The position numbers were made by a program, and so were the translations under genes. A stretch of 64,000 nucleotides of DNA, taken from Granulicella sp. S156. Its GTDB lineage: Bacteria > Acidobacteriota > Terriglobia > Terriglobales > Acidobacteriaceae. Every line of letters begins with the position of its first letter. Position 1 is the first letter of the stretch. Shown piece by piece: positions 9,048-18,500 of this stretch. The stretch spans positions 139,422 to 203,421 of the forward strand of contig NZ_LMUH01000018.1 of the NCBI RefSeq assembly GCF_009766105.1, written 5' to 3'. The notes under the pieces are model-generated. The model was given only the letters and a program-made list of their open reading frames with translations. It was not told where the DNA came from and searched no databases.

Positions 9048-9394
9048 CTGTGTGCTCCTGATGTGCCCGCTGTGGGGCGATTTGCTTGCATGAGGGGAGC
9101 AGTACATCGAACCACAGTTTCTTTCGTCGAGTGCTCCCGCTTCATGCCCTCGTTAGGGCGGTGGCGCGGAGGTTCTGTCAAGGTCGCCAAGGCGCCGCGC
9201 AGCGGTCGAAGCGTAGCGAAGAGCCTTGACAGGTCCTCCCGGCACTGCGAGCACATCACCTGAAGCGGGGCACTTGACGAAGAAATAAAGTTAGAAATCT
9301 TCGTCATTGCAGCTTCGCGCAGCAGCGGGCACTTCAGGACATAGCAGACGCTGCTGGGATGGACAACGGTAATCGCTTTCGACTGTTCATCGTT
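9048..9394. other. Gene-free stretch with an imperfect long inverted repeat
   Basis: No convincing gene is seen. A minus-strand open frame of 90 codons (9035-9307; contains CSQC and a proline/arginine-rich tail) covers it, but it has no clear ribosome site. GAGGTTCTGTCAAGG (9171-9185) pairs with CCTTGACAGGTCCTC (9226-9240) with two mismatches across a 40-base loop. Beside it GCCCT-cgtt-AGGGC (9148-9161) forms a small hairpin. Confidence 0.4.
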
Positions 9395-10015
9395 TCATCG
9401 GCTCGGGACTTCCCAGCCGTGATTGGTCAACTGTAGTCCCGCAATTTCATTTGCCTTCGATATTCCGGCTACTGTGGTTCGAACGTCCCCGAATTCTCGC
9501 TGTACATCGGGCCGTATCGCCCAGGGCGCGAGGTTTGCGATCTTATAGGTGTAGGTAACCTCGCTCTGCGAACCCGCTCCCATCGTTACAGGCTCCGTCC
9601 ACTTCACAATTGAATCGACCGTCCTATCGCCGTAGCAGAATCCGGCACTCTGGCCAAGAACTCCGGGGACTTGCTGAAGATATTTCTTTCCTGCCTCGGT
9701 TGGTTCATATCGCTTCACACGCCGAGGCGCACCCGGACCGAAGATGCTAGGAGTGGGAGCTACAGTGTCTGAAGAATGAACCAGACCGGCCGCCTCCAAA
9801 ACTGCCATCTGGCCGGCGGCACCCGACTGGAGCCTCTGCTCTGGCTCGGAAACATCGATTGGAAATGGAGGACCTATCCATGTACAGGCTTTTCCATGCT
9901 TCTCAAGATACTGGCTGATCGCTTTTCTGAAATTGCCGTCGCTGGTTTTTTTGACGTCGTTGCAGGCGATGAGGAATACAGCGCCTGTCAGGGAGATGAG
10001 AAAGAATTTGCGCAT
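9395..10015 (-). CDS. Putative lipoprotein of unknown function
   Basis: The N-terminus MRKFFLISLTGAVFLIACND is a lipoprotein signal with a lipobox (LIAC) ending at Cys19, so the mature protein of about 188 residues should be membrane-anchored. The start at 10015 is supported by AGGAGG 6 bases upstream; the frame is open up to 10189, but that extension has no such site. The body contains YEPTEAGKKYLQQ, FCYGDRTVDSIVKWTEPV and TYTYKIANLAPWAI. This is reminiscent of small acidobacterial and proteobacterial lipoproteins, but I do not recognise a function. It lies 61 bases downstream of the LysR gene on the same strand. Confidence 0.75.
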   Translation of the reverse strand: MRKFFLISLTGAVFLIACNDVKKTSDGNFRKAISQYLEKHGKACTWIGPPFPIDVSEPEQRLQSGAAGQMAVLEAAGLVHSSDTVAPTPSIFGPGAPRRVKRYEPTEAGKKYLQQVPGVLGQSAGFCYGDRTVDSIVKWTEPVTMGAGSQSEVTYTYKIANLAPWAIRPDVQREFGDVRTTVAGISKANEIAGLQLTNHGWEVPSR

Positions 10016-10076
10016 AGAAATCCTCCTTAGCAGTTTGTCGATCAGGACAAGATTCGGTCCCATGGCGTCGTCGGCT

Positions 10077-11000
10077 CTAGTTGATTTCGATCTTGAGAGC
10101 CAAGAGTCGAGAGAAAAGATCATCGACCAGGTCTTTGAGATCGCCATATCTTTGATCTCGACGCATGAAGAGGACGGTCTCAATTCCAAGGTAGCGATCA
10201 GTCAGCGGCTTGAAGACTGTGCCCGCATGAGTGATGTGGGCGGCGGAACGGGGAAGCAACGCAAGGCCGAAGCCGTGGGCCACAAACTCAAGAGCGTGAG
10301 CCTCGCTCTTCACTTCTCTGAAGAGGGGCTGCACTCCCAGAGTGCCGATATATTTCATGACCCGCCCGTAGTAGCGAGGCTGCAATGATCGTGGCATCCA
10401 GAAAACCATCTCACGATCAAGATCGTGTGCGGTCACGCCAACCTTTTGGGCCAGCCGGTGGTTCCTGGGCAGACAAACCGAGAATCCTTCTCGCCCAACC
10501 CGCTCTACCCATAGATCCCGATCCGAGATTGGACCGACACCCAATGCGGCGTGAAGTTTCCCTCGCAGAACACGCTCCACCAGCTCCAACGTGTTCGCGG
10601 TCTCAAGCACGATCCCGGAAGGCTCATCAGTGGGAGGATGACGCACCGGACTCAGCCCGTTCAGGAGCGGTAAAAATGCACTGTGGGTGTACGGGGAATA
10701 ACCTATGCGGTAAGGGCCGATTTCGATCTGTGCCTGAAATCTGGCAAGATCCCAGGCACGTTCGGCATGCATGATGGAGATAGATGACTCCTGGACAAAG
10801 AGTCTTCCTGCGGTGGTCAGTTGTACGTTCCGTGTCGATCGATCAAACAGCTTAACCCCGATACTCCTTTCAAGAGAGGAGACCCTTCTGGTGAGTGACG
10901 GTGGGGTAATGCCCAGCTTCTTCGAGGCCCGGATGAAATTGCCTTCCTGAGCAATAACGACGATCAATATGTTGACTTCCAGTGGATTCTTGCTCTGCAT
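10077..11000 (-). CDS. LysR-family transcriptional regulator
   Basis: The N-terminal winged helix-turn-helix is clear (NILIVVIAQEGNFIRASKKLGITPPSLTRRVSSLERSIGVKLFDR, split by the usual LysR turn, then LTTAGRLF). A substrate-binding domain of about 210 residues follows. The total of 307 residues is the usual family size. The target genes are unknown. The downstream lipoprotein gene is close enough to be co-transcribed, and no divergent partner is present, so the common divergent LysR arrangement does not help here. Confidence 0.9.
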   Translation of the reverse strand: MQSKNPLEVNILIVVIAQEGNFIRASKKLGITPPSLTRRVSSLERSIGVKLFDRSTRNVQLTTAGRLFVQESSISIMHAERAWDLARFQAQIEIGPYRIGYSPYTHSAFLPLLNGLSPVRHPPTDEPSGIVLETANTLELVERVLRGKLHAALGVGPISDRDLWVERVGREGFSVCLPRNHRLAQKVGVTAHDLDREMVFWMPRSLQPRYYGRVMKYIGTLGVQPLFREVKSEAHALEFVAHGFGLALLPRSAAHITHAGTVFKPLTDRYLGIETVLFMRRDQRYGDLKDLVDDLFSRLLALKIEIN

Positions 11001-11229
11001 GAGAACCTGCCTTTGTTGGATGGATCTGCGACGCGCCGTAATTCGCCTTCAACGTTCGTATTCTCTGCGATGTTTGTGGAGTTCGCGGTGATCGTCCGGC
11101 CCAGTTCAACACCGTGGGAGAAGACAGCTCCGATTTGATTGGCAGGTCAAATCAGGCGGCTTCGATTCCCGGCGTCAGCGACGGCCACAGATCGCCTCGC
11201 GACGTTCACTTGCTGCAGAATGGCCAATC

Positions 11230-12045
11230 TCAGGTCGAGTTCGAATGCTCGTCTGGAGAGACATAGCCGAAGCTGAGGTTTTTGGGAAACCCCAACCGGG
11301 TCAGGACACGATTTACTACACCGACGACCTCCACCTCCTGCCTGTATCTCCATCTTCGGTGTGACACCACGGTCATAGCGGAAGGCACGAGGGTGAGCCA
11401 GTTCTTTTCAGCATCCAGTTGGCACCAACCGCAGTAGTAGCCATCATGCGTCCGGAGAAAGTAGATGGGGCGTTCGAAGATCGAGCGATGGATTCTCTTC
11501 GGGGCGATGGTGCGAATGGAAGGATTGATCTCCACAACTGCCCCCGGTTGTGCAAAGGGCATAAGCGTCATATCGTTCGCTCCCAATATGCCGTATAGCG
11601 GCTCAGCACCACGGAAACGTCTTCGAACTGTCCGACTGCAGTTTGGATCGGTCGTCACGAGAGGAGGCAGGAGCGTGGTATCCGGAAAATATGCCAGCCA
11701 GCTCTCGGGCGGCAATAATGGTTCTTCAGGGCAGGTCAGCCCTTTCAGGACCGCGGCCGGAACGTCGGGGAAATGGAAGTGCGGGGACGTGGCAGGTTCG
11801 TTCTCAGGCTTGGGCGTCTCGATCAACTCTTCGTGTGGGATGTCATAGACCTCTTCCAGCGATTCCAGCTTCTTGTGCGCGATCGAGTGGTTCTCCCGTT
11901 CGATCCTGCCGAGCCAACTGGCTGAAACCCGCCGCGCCTTGTCGTTGTGCCTGTCCGCAATGATCGTGGCAAGCCGTTCCACTTGCCGCAGGGAAAACCC
12001 GCGACGTTTACGGATGATCAGTAGCTTCTGCCCGATCTCGTTCAT
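11230..12045 (-). CDS. XRE-type helix-turn-helix regulator with a C-terminal S24-like region
   Basis: An N-terminal helix-turn-helix is visible (IGQKLLIIRKRRGFSLRQVERLA, then RVSASWLGRIERENHSIAHKKLESLEEVYDI). The C-terminal half (EPLYGILGANDMTLMPFAQPGAVVEINPS, YFLRTHDGYYCGWCQLD) resembles the sensor region of LexA/S24-type or phage-type repressors, without a recognisable peptidase dyad. The start at 12045 has GGAGG 8 bases upstream; the frame remains open to 12123. It is 271 residues long. It is probably a stand-alone regulator; its targets are unknown. Confidence 0.75.
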   Translation of the reverse strand: MNEIGQKLLIIRKRRGFSLRQVERLATIIADRHNDKARRVSASWLGRIERENHSIAHKKLESLEEVYDIPHEELIETPKPENEPATSPHFHFPDVPAAVLKGLTCPEEPLLPPESWLAYFPDTTLLPPLVTTDPNCSRTVRRRFRGAEPLYGILGANDMTLMPFAQPGAVVEINPSIRTIAPKRIHRSIFERPIYFLRTHDGYYCGWCQLDAEKNWLTLVPSAMTVVSHRRWRYRQEVEVVGVVNRVLTRLGFPKNLSFGYVSPDEHSNST

Positions 12046-12544
12046 CGGATTGGCCTCCGCTTGATACTCGACCGCGTGAAGCTGGGCATCGCTCCTATAG
12101 GGGAGCAAGTCCTCTCTTCCCACCCCGCTTGTCCGGCCCCTGGTGCCCTCGTGGCCTGACGGTCGCTATGGCACGGAACCCTTCTTCCTGAAGCGGGAAG
12201 TACGGCTGCGGCCTGTGGTGTCGCCGACACCTTCAGGTCACGATGCCTCCATAGATAGCAATCACCGTTCCATTTGTAAGTTATTGATAAGAAGAGCAAA
12301 GGGCGCGTCTATTGCCACGAGTTTCTGTGGTTCCACAAGATCCTGTGGTTTTGGACTGGGTGTTGGCCCACCAGAACGTCAATATAGGTCCGCTATGGAA
12401 TGATATTGGTGCCACGGGAGATCTTCACATTGTCCTCGGCTCACCGCCTGCGGGGCCAATGCGAGTTTGATGGGGAATGGCAACCGTTTGGCATTGTTAA
12501 TGATGTCCAGCGCCCTACGTCCGGAGCTTCCGCCAATGTCGGCA
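12046..12544. other. Gene-free intergenic stretch
   Basis: About 500 bases between two minus-strand regulators. Short open frames exist on both strands around 12380-12610 but have no ribosome site and no recognisable product. I see no convincing repeat or RNA gene. Confidence 0.4.
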
Positions 12545-12865
12545 TCACCGTTTTTGGCTCTGTTGTTTGGGAAGCTTTTCCGCGTAGGTCCAGAACTGAC
12601 CGATAGACATACCAAAATAATTACTCACTGCTGCCATTACATCGCAGGAAACATTGGCCAGGCCCCGCTCGATTCTCCCCAAATAAAACGTACTGTAGCC
12701 AAGCGCCTCAGCCAAGGAAACCTGGGAGAGCTGTTTTGCAGTGCGCATCTCCGTCACCGCGCGGCCGAATACCTCATTGGGCGTTTTCGATTTTCGCTTG
12801 AGATCCGCTCCGATAGGCTTGGTCACTATGCCATCGTCGAAGACTAAGGCGTTCTGAAATAGCAA
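12545..12865 (-). CDS. Small XRE-family regulator (paralogue 1)
   Basis: A helix-turn-helix of the Cro/cI type fills most of this protein of up to 106 residues: EMRTAKQLSQVSLAEALGYSTFYLGRIERG, then ANVSCDVMAAVSNYFGMSIGQFW. It is a paralogue of the next gene (12939-13253): both read VxKxIGADxxRKSxTPxEVFG before the helix-turn-helix. The longest frame starts at a TTG at 12865, inside a sequence shared with the paralogue (CTATAGTTGCTRTTTCARA). If TATAGT there is a -10 element, the true start must be lower, and a GTG at 12826 lies at the same relative position in both genes. No strong ribosome site marks either choice. Confidence 0.7.
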   Translation of the reverse strand: MLFQNALVFDDGIVTKPIGADLKRKSKTPNEVFGRAVTEMRTAKQLSQVSLAEALGYSTFYLGRIERGLANVSCDVMAAVSNYFGMSIGQFWTYAEKLPKQQSQKR

Positions 12866-12873
12866 CTATAGCT
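12864..12873. promoter_or_regulatory. Operator-like site AACTATAGCT before the small XRE gene
   Basis: AACTATAGCT differs by one base from the perfect palindrome AACTATAGTT that occurs twice before the paralogous gene. The match continues on one side as AGCAACTATAG, i.e. beyond the palindrome. Autoregulation is inferred. Confidence 0.4.
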
Positions 12874-12938
12874 TTGGATATAAAAGGGTTACGGCAAAGC
12901 TGAGGGTCTCATTCCCCAAAATGGCGTGCGATGTCTTG

Positions 12939-13253
12939 TCAACGTGCAGCTTCGGCAAGACCTTCGGCGAAAAGCCAGAATTTACTCAAAGGAAGCATGT
13001 CGAAATAATCCACGATGGCGTACATCAGGTCGAAAGATAGATTCTCTTTGCCCTGTTCAATGTTGCGGAGATGGAACTCCTCACAACCCACACGTGGCGC
13101 GACAGCGGCCTGAGATTGACCCCGCCTCACGCGTAGCTCCGTGATCGCCAATCCAAACACTTCCCTTGGCGTACCGGATTTTCGCGTGTTGTCCGCCCCG
13201 ATGGACTTGGCCACAAACTGATCGTGGCCGTCAGTTTTGATTTGAAACAGCAA
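12939..13253 (-). CDS. Small XRE-family regulator (paralogue 2)
   Basis: A helix-turn-helix protein of up to 104 residues: ELRVRRGQSQAAVAPRVGCEEFHLRNIEQG, followed by NLSFDLMYAIVDYFDM and an FWLFAEGL end. It is homologous throughout to the gene at 12545-12865, so the pair arose by tandem duplication. The longest frame begins at a TTG at 13253 that lies in the AACTATAGTT palindrome; a GTG at 13214 is the alternative. On this strand TTGTCG and TATAGT, spaced by 18 bases, make a plausible promoter in 13254-13284, which favours the GTG. It is divergent from the ECF sigma gene of the lasso region, which it may control. Confidence 0.7.
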   Translation of the reverse strand: MLFQIKTDGHDQFVAKSIGADNTRKSGTPREVFGLAITELRVRRGQSQAAVAPRVGCEEFHLRNIEQGKENLSFDLMYAIVDYFDMLPLSKFWLFAEGLAEAAR

Positions 13254-13294
13254 CTATAGTTTCGTATACTCACACACGACAACTATAGTTGCTG
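13248..13294. promoter_or_regulatory. Inverted pair of AACTATAGTT palindromes between XRE and sigma genes
   Basis: CAGCAACTATAGTT (13248-13261) and AACTATAGTTGCTG (13281-13294) form a perfect 14-base inverted repeat with a 19-base spacer, and each arm holds the 10-base palindrome AACTATAGTT. The site lies at the head of the XRE gene and about 120 bases before the sigma gene, a suitable place for a repressor dimer pair controlling both directions. That the neighbouring XRE proteins bind it is inference. Confidence 0.6.
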
Positions 13295-13410
13295 ATGCTC
13301 CGACTTGAGAACACGGTCAGAGACAGTGCAAATAGAACCTGTTTGGGCTGCAAATTAGTGCTGGTGGCAGCCAATTCAGCCCAAAGCCTCCAAGTTGCCA
13401 AAGGAGCCGC

Positions 13411-14142
13411 ATGACTTCGGATGCCGCCTATTTCCCGGACGCTCTGGCGACCACATCGGAAGTTCGCGGAACCGTGCAAGGTGCGGCAGCGATTCCTCCA
13501 GATCATCCCGAAAGCGTCGGACACAATCCATCCGAAGCTTCGGCCAGCAATGTCATCCCAATCGCGGAAATCACGGATGAGGCGCTGCTGGAACAAGTGT
13601 GCCAAGGATCGAGAGAAGCTCTCGGCATCCTATTTCGCCGCCACGCCCGCACAGTGCGCAATGTCGCCTACCGCATTCTAAGAAACGAAGCAGAGGCCGA
13701 CGATCTTGTTCAGGACGTCTTCATCTTCATCTGTCGCAAGGCCGCGCTCTTCAACGAATCGGGCGGTACAGCCCGCTCATGGATTGTGCAGGTCACCTAC
13801 CACCGAGCCTACGATCGCCGCCGCCATCTCGTCACGCGTCACTTTTATATGAACCAAGAACTCGACGATGCCGTGTTGAACCTTGCGGACCGTCGATATG
13901 AGATTCTCTTTTCTGAGTGGTCTATGGAAGCTGTCTGGGGAAGGGATTGGGCCGAGAGCCTCAGGGCGCTTCTTTCGCCCTCTCAGCTCTCAACCATCGA
14001 ACTGCACTTTTTTGAGGGATATGGCTTTGATGAGATTGCCGAACGCTTGGGACAGACGTTGAGTAATACTTACCACCACTACTATCGGGGACTTGAGAAG
14101 CTGCGCAAGTCCGCCGTTGCCAGAAAATTGCGCTCCAAGTGA
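13411..14142 (+). CDS. ECF-type RNA polymerase sigma factor
   Basis: Region 2 reads ALGILFRRHARTVRNVAYRIL, then EADDLVQDVFIFI with the usual DLVQ motif, and region 4 reads LSTIELHFFEGYGFDEIAERLG. At 243 residues it is longer than most ECF factors, due to an N-terminal extension of about 55 residues rich in Ala, Pro and Ser. AAGGAG stands just before the ATG. Its TGA overlaps the GTG of the anti-sigma gene, so the two are translationally coupled. With the following TonB receptor and isopeptidase it forms a unit that parallels the FecI-FecR-TonB-isopeptidase sets of proteobacterial lasso clusters. Confidence 0.9.
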   Translation: MTSDAAYFPDALATTSEVRGTVQGAAAIPPDHPESVGHNPSEASASNVIPIAEITDEALLEQVCQGSREALGILFRRHARTVRNVAYRILRNEAEADDLVQDVFIFICRKAALFNESGGTARSWIVQVTYHRAYDRRRHLVTRHFYMNQELDDAVLNLADRRYEILFSEWSMEAVWGRDWAESLRALLSPSQLSTIELHFFEGYGFDEIAERLGQTLSNTYHHYYRGLEKLRKSAVARKLRSK

Positions 14143-15449
14143 ACAGAACAGTGGACAATGCCCCTAAGCAAAACGTCAGGCCATTTGCGGCAGATCGTTG
14201 CGATGACTACTTCATCGAGCTCTGCGCGCTCTCGACCACTGACGCTTTGACGCTGGAGCAACGGCGTCAGCTTGAACTGCACTTGTCTGTCTGCGCCAAT
14301 TGCAGAGAGATCAAAGATCAGTACGATGCCCTGATCGCTACGACGCTTCCGGCGATGGCGGCGGAACTGGCACAGGAGGGTATCGACCATACTCCGGGCT
14401 CCTGGTCGATTGAGCAGGCCGAAGCCTCACTGATGGAGCGGATCGACAGGGAGAATATCGTCCCTGAAAAACCCGCAGAACCCTCCCTACAGGCTTCCGG
14501 ATGGCGCGGGCTGCCCTGGTCTTATGCCGGAGCCGCAGTCTTTATTGTCGCTTCTCTCTTCATCGGGTATCGAATAGGCGTTCTCAGGGAACGCAGCTCA
14601 CAGATGGCCGCCGCGCTGCCGGCACAACATGTAGACAATCCCCATCATGATCTCAATAACTCCAGCGTGTCCCCGTCGCCTGTTCGCCAAGAGCGCGAAC
14701 TGCAAGCCGACAGAACAGCGGATTTGCGCAAGCAACTTCAGGCGAGCTCTCTCGAAGTAGACCAACTCAAGGAACAGCTAAGGAAATTGCAAGGCGACCT
14801 TGCAGAACGCACTTCGGCCCAGGATCGCGGCACTCAGGATCGTGCTGAGCTGGAACAAAAGCTGGCGCTCACCCAGTCGAACGCCCAGACTTTGCAAGAC
14901 GAACTCAATGCCGCCGCAAACCAAGCCAGCCAAAGGGACACGAAATCACCAGCTCTGCAAGCACAGGTGAACGAACTGACCGCTGCGATGCGAGAGAAGG
15001 ACCAGCAGATCGCCCAACGCGAAGAACTGCTCGAGCATGATCGAGATATCCGAGACCTTATGGGAGCACGCGATCTCTACATCGGGGAGATCTACGATGT
15101 CGCTAAGACGGGCAAGACCCAGAAGCCCTATGGCAGAGTGTTTTATACCAAAGGACAATCCCTGGTCTTCTATGCCTACGACCTCGATCAACAGCCAGGC
15201 GTGAAGCTTGCGAGCACCTTTCAGGCATGGGGACGTAGAGGGATTGACCAGCAACACGATATCAATCTCGGTATCTTCTATCAAGATGACGAGAACAAGA
15301 AGAGATGGGTACTAAAGTCGAGTGATTCAACGACGCTCGCGCAGATTGATGCGGTCTTTGTCACAGTTGAGCCCCATGGTGAAAGTACCAAACCGAGCGG
15401 AAAGCCGCTCCTGTTTACATATCTCCGCCTGACGCCGAACCATCCATAG
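14139..15449 (+). CDS. Membrane anti-sigma factor with zinc-finger motif and coiled coil
   Basis: The N-terminus has an HxxxCxxC zinc-binding anti-sigma motif (HLSVCANC, around residue 45). One membrane segment follows near residue 130 (SYAGAAVFIVASLFIGYRIG). Then comes a long predicted coiled coil of about 120 residues rich in Gln, Glu and Leu, and a C-terminal globular domain (VAKTGKTQKPYGRVFYTKGQ, LVFYAYDLD) that is probably outside the cytoplasm and could sense the receptor or a ligand. The GTG start overlaps the sigma stop (GTGA at 14139-14142). The arrangement predicts that it sequesters the upstream sigma factor. Confidence 0.82.
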   Translation: MNRTVDNAPKQNVRPFAADRCDDYFIELCALSTTDALTLEQRRQLELHLSVCANCREIKDQYDALIATTLPAMAAELAQEGIDHTPGSWSIEQAEASLMERIDRENIVPEKPAEPSLQASGWRGLPWSYAGAAVFIVASLFIGYRIGVLRERSSQMAAALPAQHVDNPHHDLNNSSVSPSPVRQERELQADRTADLRKQLQASSLEVDQLKEQLRKLQGDLAERTSAQDRGTQDRAELEQKLALTQSNAQTLQDELNAAANQASQRDTKSPALQAQVNELTAAMREKDQQIAQREELLEHDRDIRDLMGARDLYIGEIYDVAKTGKTQKPYGRVFYTKGQSLVFYAYDLDQQPGVKLASTFQAWGRRGIDQQHDINLGIFYQDDENKKRWVLKSSDSTTLAQIDAVFVTVEPHGESTKPSGKPLLFTYLRLTPNHP

Positions 15450-15572
15450 CTCTCCACAAGAGTTCCGCCTTTTCTTCCCATGATCGAGCACAAACTTTTC
15501 TGGGAAGAAATACTCGCGGCTTCCGTAAACAGAGTGACACGCTTTCATCCCCGCCTGTCCAAGGAGTTTCCC

Positions 15573-18500
15573 TTGAAACAGCTATGCCTTCGTCTGCTGT
15601 TGTTGACCCTCTGCGTCCCAACATATTCCATTGCTCAGTCCACTGACGCAACCATCAGCGGTCAGGTTATCGATCCTTCCGGAAGAGTGATCCCCGATGC
15701 TGACATCGAGATTTTGAACGAAGCAACTGGCGTTCACTACAGCAATAAGACAAACAAAACGGGTATCTATACCGTCTCGATCCTCCCGTCGGGGCAGTAT
15801 CGTGTGCAGGTATCAAAGATTGGGTTCAAGACTCTGATCAAGCCCGGCATTGTTCTGAATGTTCAAAGCGCAGTGGCTATCAACTTCACTCTACCCGTCG
15901 GGGCGACTTCCGAGAGCGTCACCGTAGAAGCCGGATCATCAATGCTCAATACAACCGACGCTACCGTCGGAACTGTCGTGGATCGCAAGTTCGTAGCCAA
16001 TATTCCGCTCAATGGCCGAAGCTTTCAAGATTTGATCTCGATGACGCCTGGAGTTGTCACGCAGAGCCCGCAGGCGGGCTCCAGCCTCGGCTTCAACGGT
16101 GATTTCAGCGTCAACGGGCAGCGAACCGAAAGCAACAACTACATGGTGGACGGCGTAAGCGGAAATGTCGGTGCAGGAAATGGCTTCGGTCAGGCTCAGA
16201 ATGGAACCGGTGGGGCACTTGGCGGTTCGACGGCTCTGGGTACGACGCAGAGCCTTGTCTCTGTGGATGCGCTCCAGGAGTTTCGAGTGCAAAGCTCCAC
16301 GTATTCGGCCGAGTATGGAAACTCACCCGGTGGCCAGTTCTCACTGCTGACCCGGTCTGGAACGAATAGCCTTCACGGCAGCGTGTTTGACTATCTCCGC
16401 AATAATTTCTTCGATGCGAACGATTGGTTCAACGACTACTACGGCAAACCGACGCCGGCACTGCGTCAGAATGATTTTGGTGGAACACTCGGGGGACCCG
16501 TTTTTATACCGCGGCTCTATGATGGCAGGAACCGCACATTCTTCTTCGTTTCCTACGAGGGATTGCGTCTCACACAACCGACAGCGGCGACGATTCAGTA
16601 TGTCCCTGACCTGTCGATGCGGCAGCAGGCATCCTCGGTTCTGCAGCCGATCCTCAATGCCTATCCTCTACCGAATGGGATCGACTATGGGACTTCGGCG
16701 AACCCGAGTCTTGCTCAGTTCATTGCCCCATTCTCCTTGCCCAGCTCCATCGACTCGACCAGCTTCCGTATCGACCAGAGCTTCACACCGAAGTTGGCCG
16801 TCTTCTTTCGATACAGCACGACCCCGAGTTACACATCGTCCCGTCCCTTCTTCGCGCGCCAGACTTTTCAAAGCAATACACAAACCTACACGCTGGGTGC
16901 CACGAGCCAACTGTCGAGCAACATCAACAACGAGTTTCGGTTGGGCTACGCCAGCAACGATGCCACGGTAAAGGGCGCTGTCGATAGCTTCGGCGGTGCC
17001 ACCCCAGTCAATCTGGCCGCTGCCATGGGAGCCGGAGGTATTACAGCACCCTACCCTGTGATGTACTTCAACATCGCCGGGATCGGGACCTCCGATTTCG
17101 CGGTTCCAGACTCAGGAAACGTGAACCGGCAATGGAATCTGATCGACAACTTTAGTCTCTCGCTGGGTCGGCACCAGATCAAAGTTGGTGCAGACTACCG
17201 GCGCATTCGATCCACACTCGATCATAGTTATGCCGAGATATTCGCGTACTTTGCAAGCCCCGCTTCCATCCTCAACAATGCGCCGGATGAGTCCGAAGTC
17301 GCACGCTTCAAATCAGCGACGCCGATCTTCAACGACACGGCATTGTTTGCCCAGGACGAATGGCATGTTTCCTCCCATATCAATCTCTCCATGGGCGTGC
17401 GCTGGGAAGTAAATCCGCCACCGACTGAAGCAAGCGGGGACGACGCCTACACCCTATCTGGCGACATAGATAATCCAGCCTCACTGTCTCTTGCGCCCCA
17501 AGGAACTCCTCTCTGGAAAACGGCCTGGTATAACTTTGCTCCCCGCCTGGGTGCTGCCTGGACGGTTCACGATCGAACCGGCTGGGAGACAGTCCTTCGT
17601 GGCGGAGGCGGAGTGTTCTATGACACGCTCAACCGGGTGGGGGCTCTCGGATACGGTGGCTTGGGGTTTATCGCCTTCAGGATTTATAGCGGAGCATCGA
17701 TTCCATATACCTCAGACCAACTCACGTTTCCCATCACGGTCACGCCTCCGTATACCGGAGCGTCGATCTATGTGTTCCCCCAACATCTTCAACTTCCCTA
17801 TACGCTCGAATGGAACACAAGCCTTCAACAGGCCCTCGGCAAGCAGCAGTCACTGACGCTCTCTTACGTCGGGTCGGCCGGCCGGCGCCTTATTGGGCAA
17901 CAGCAACGCTCGCTGTCTGCGCTCAATCAGACCTTCTCCAATATCTACTACTTTCCCGGCGGTGTGACTTCAAATTATGAAGCTCTCCAGGTTCAGTTCC
18001 AACGGTCGGTTGCCCATGGAGTCCAGGCACTCGCTTCCTACACCTGGTCTCATTCTCTCGATCTGGGATCGGCGGACACAGCACTACCGCTTCAGCGCGG
18101 CGACTCGGATTTCGATGTTCGAAACAGCTTTCAAGGTGGCCTGACCTGGGATATCCCGCCCGTCAACGGCAACCGCATTCTCGCGGCGCTTCTGGACAAT
18201 TGGGGTGTCGATGGACGATTGATCGCGCGTGGAGCATTTCCCGTGCCGTTACAAGGCTCCTCGTATGTGAATCCCGCAGATGGAACAGTCACCTACTTGG
18301 GATTGAATGTTGTTGCGAATCAGCCCCTTTACCTCCATGGACCGCAATATCCAGGTGGTAGGGCGATCAATCCGGCAGCGTTCAGCCTCCCAGTGACGGG
18401 TGTCGCCGGCAATGCGCCACGCAACTTCGTACGTGGTTTCGGTGAAGCTCAGATCAATCTCGCCGCCCGTCGCGAGTTCCACTTGCACGAAGGCCTTCGA

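Noticed and set aside
9035..9307. 90-codon minus-strand frame with a CSQC motif
   Set aside because: No ribosome site, overlaps the start of the neighbouring gene and consists largely of an inverted repeat; kept only as a note.
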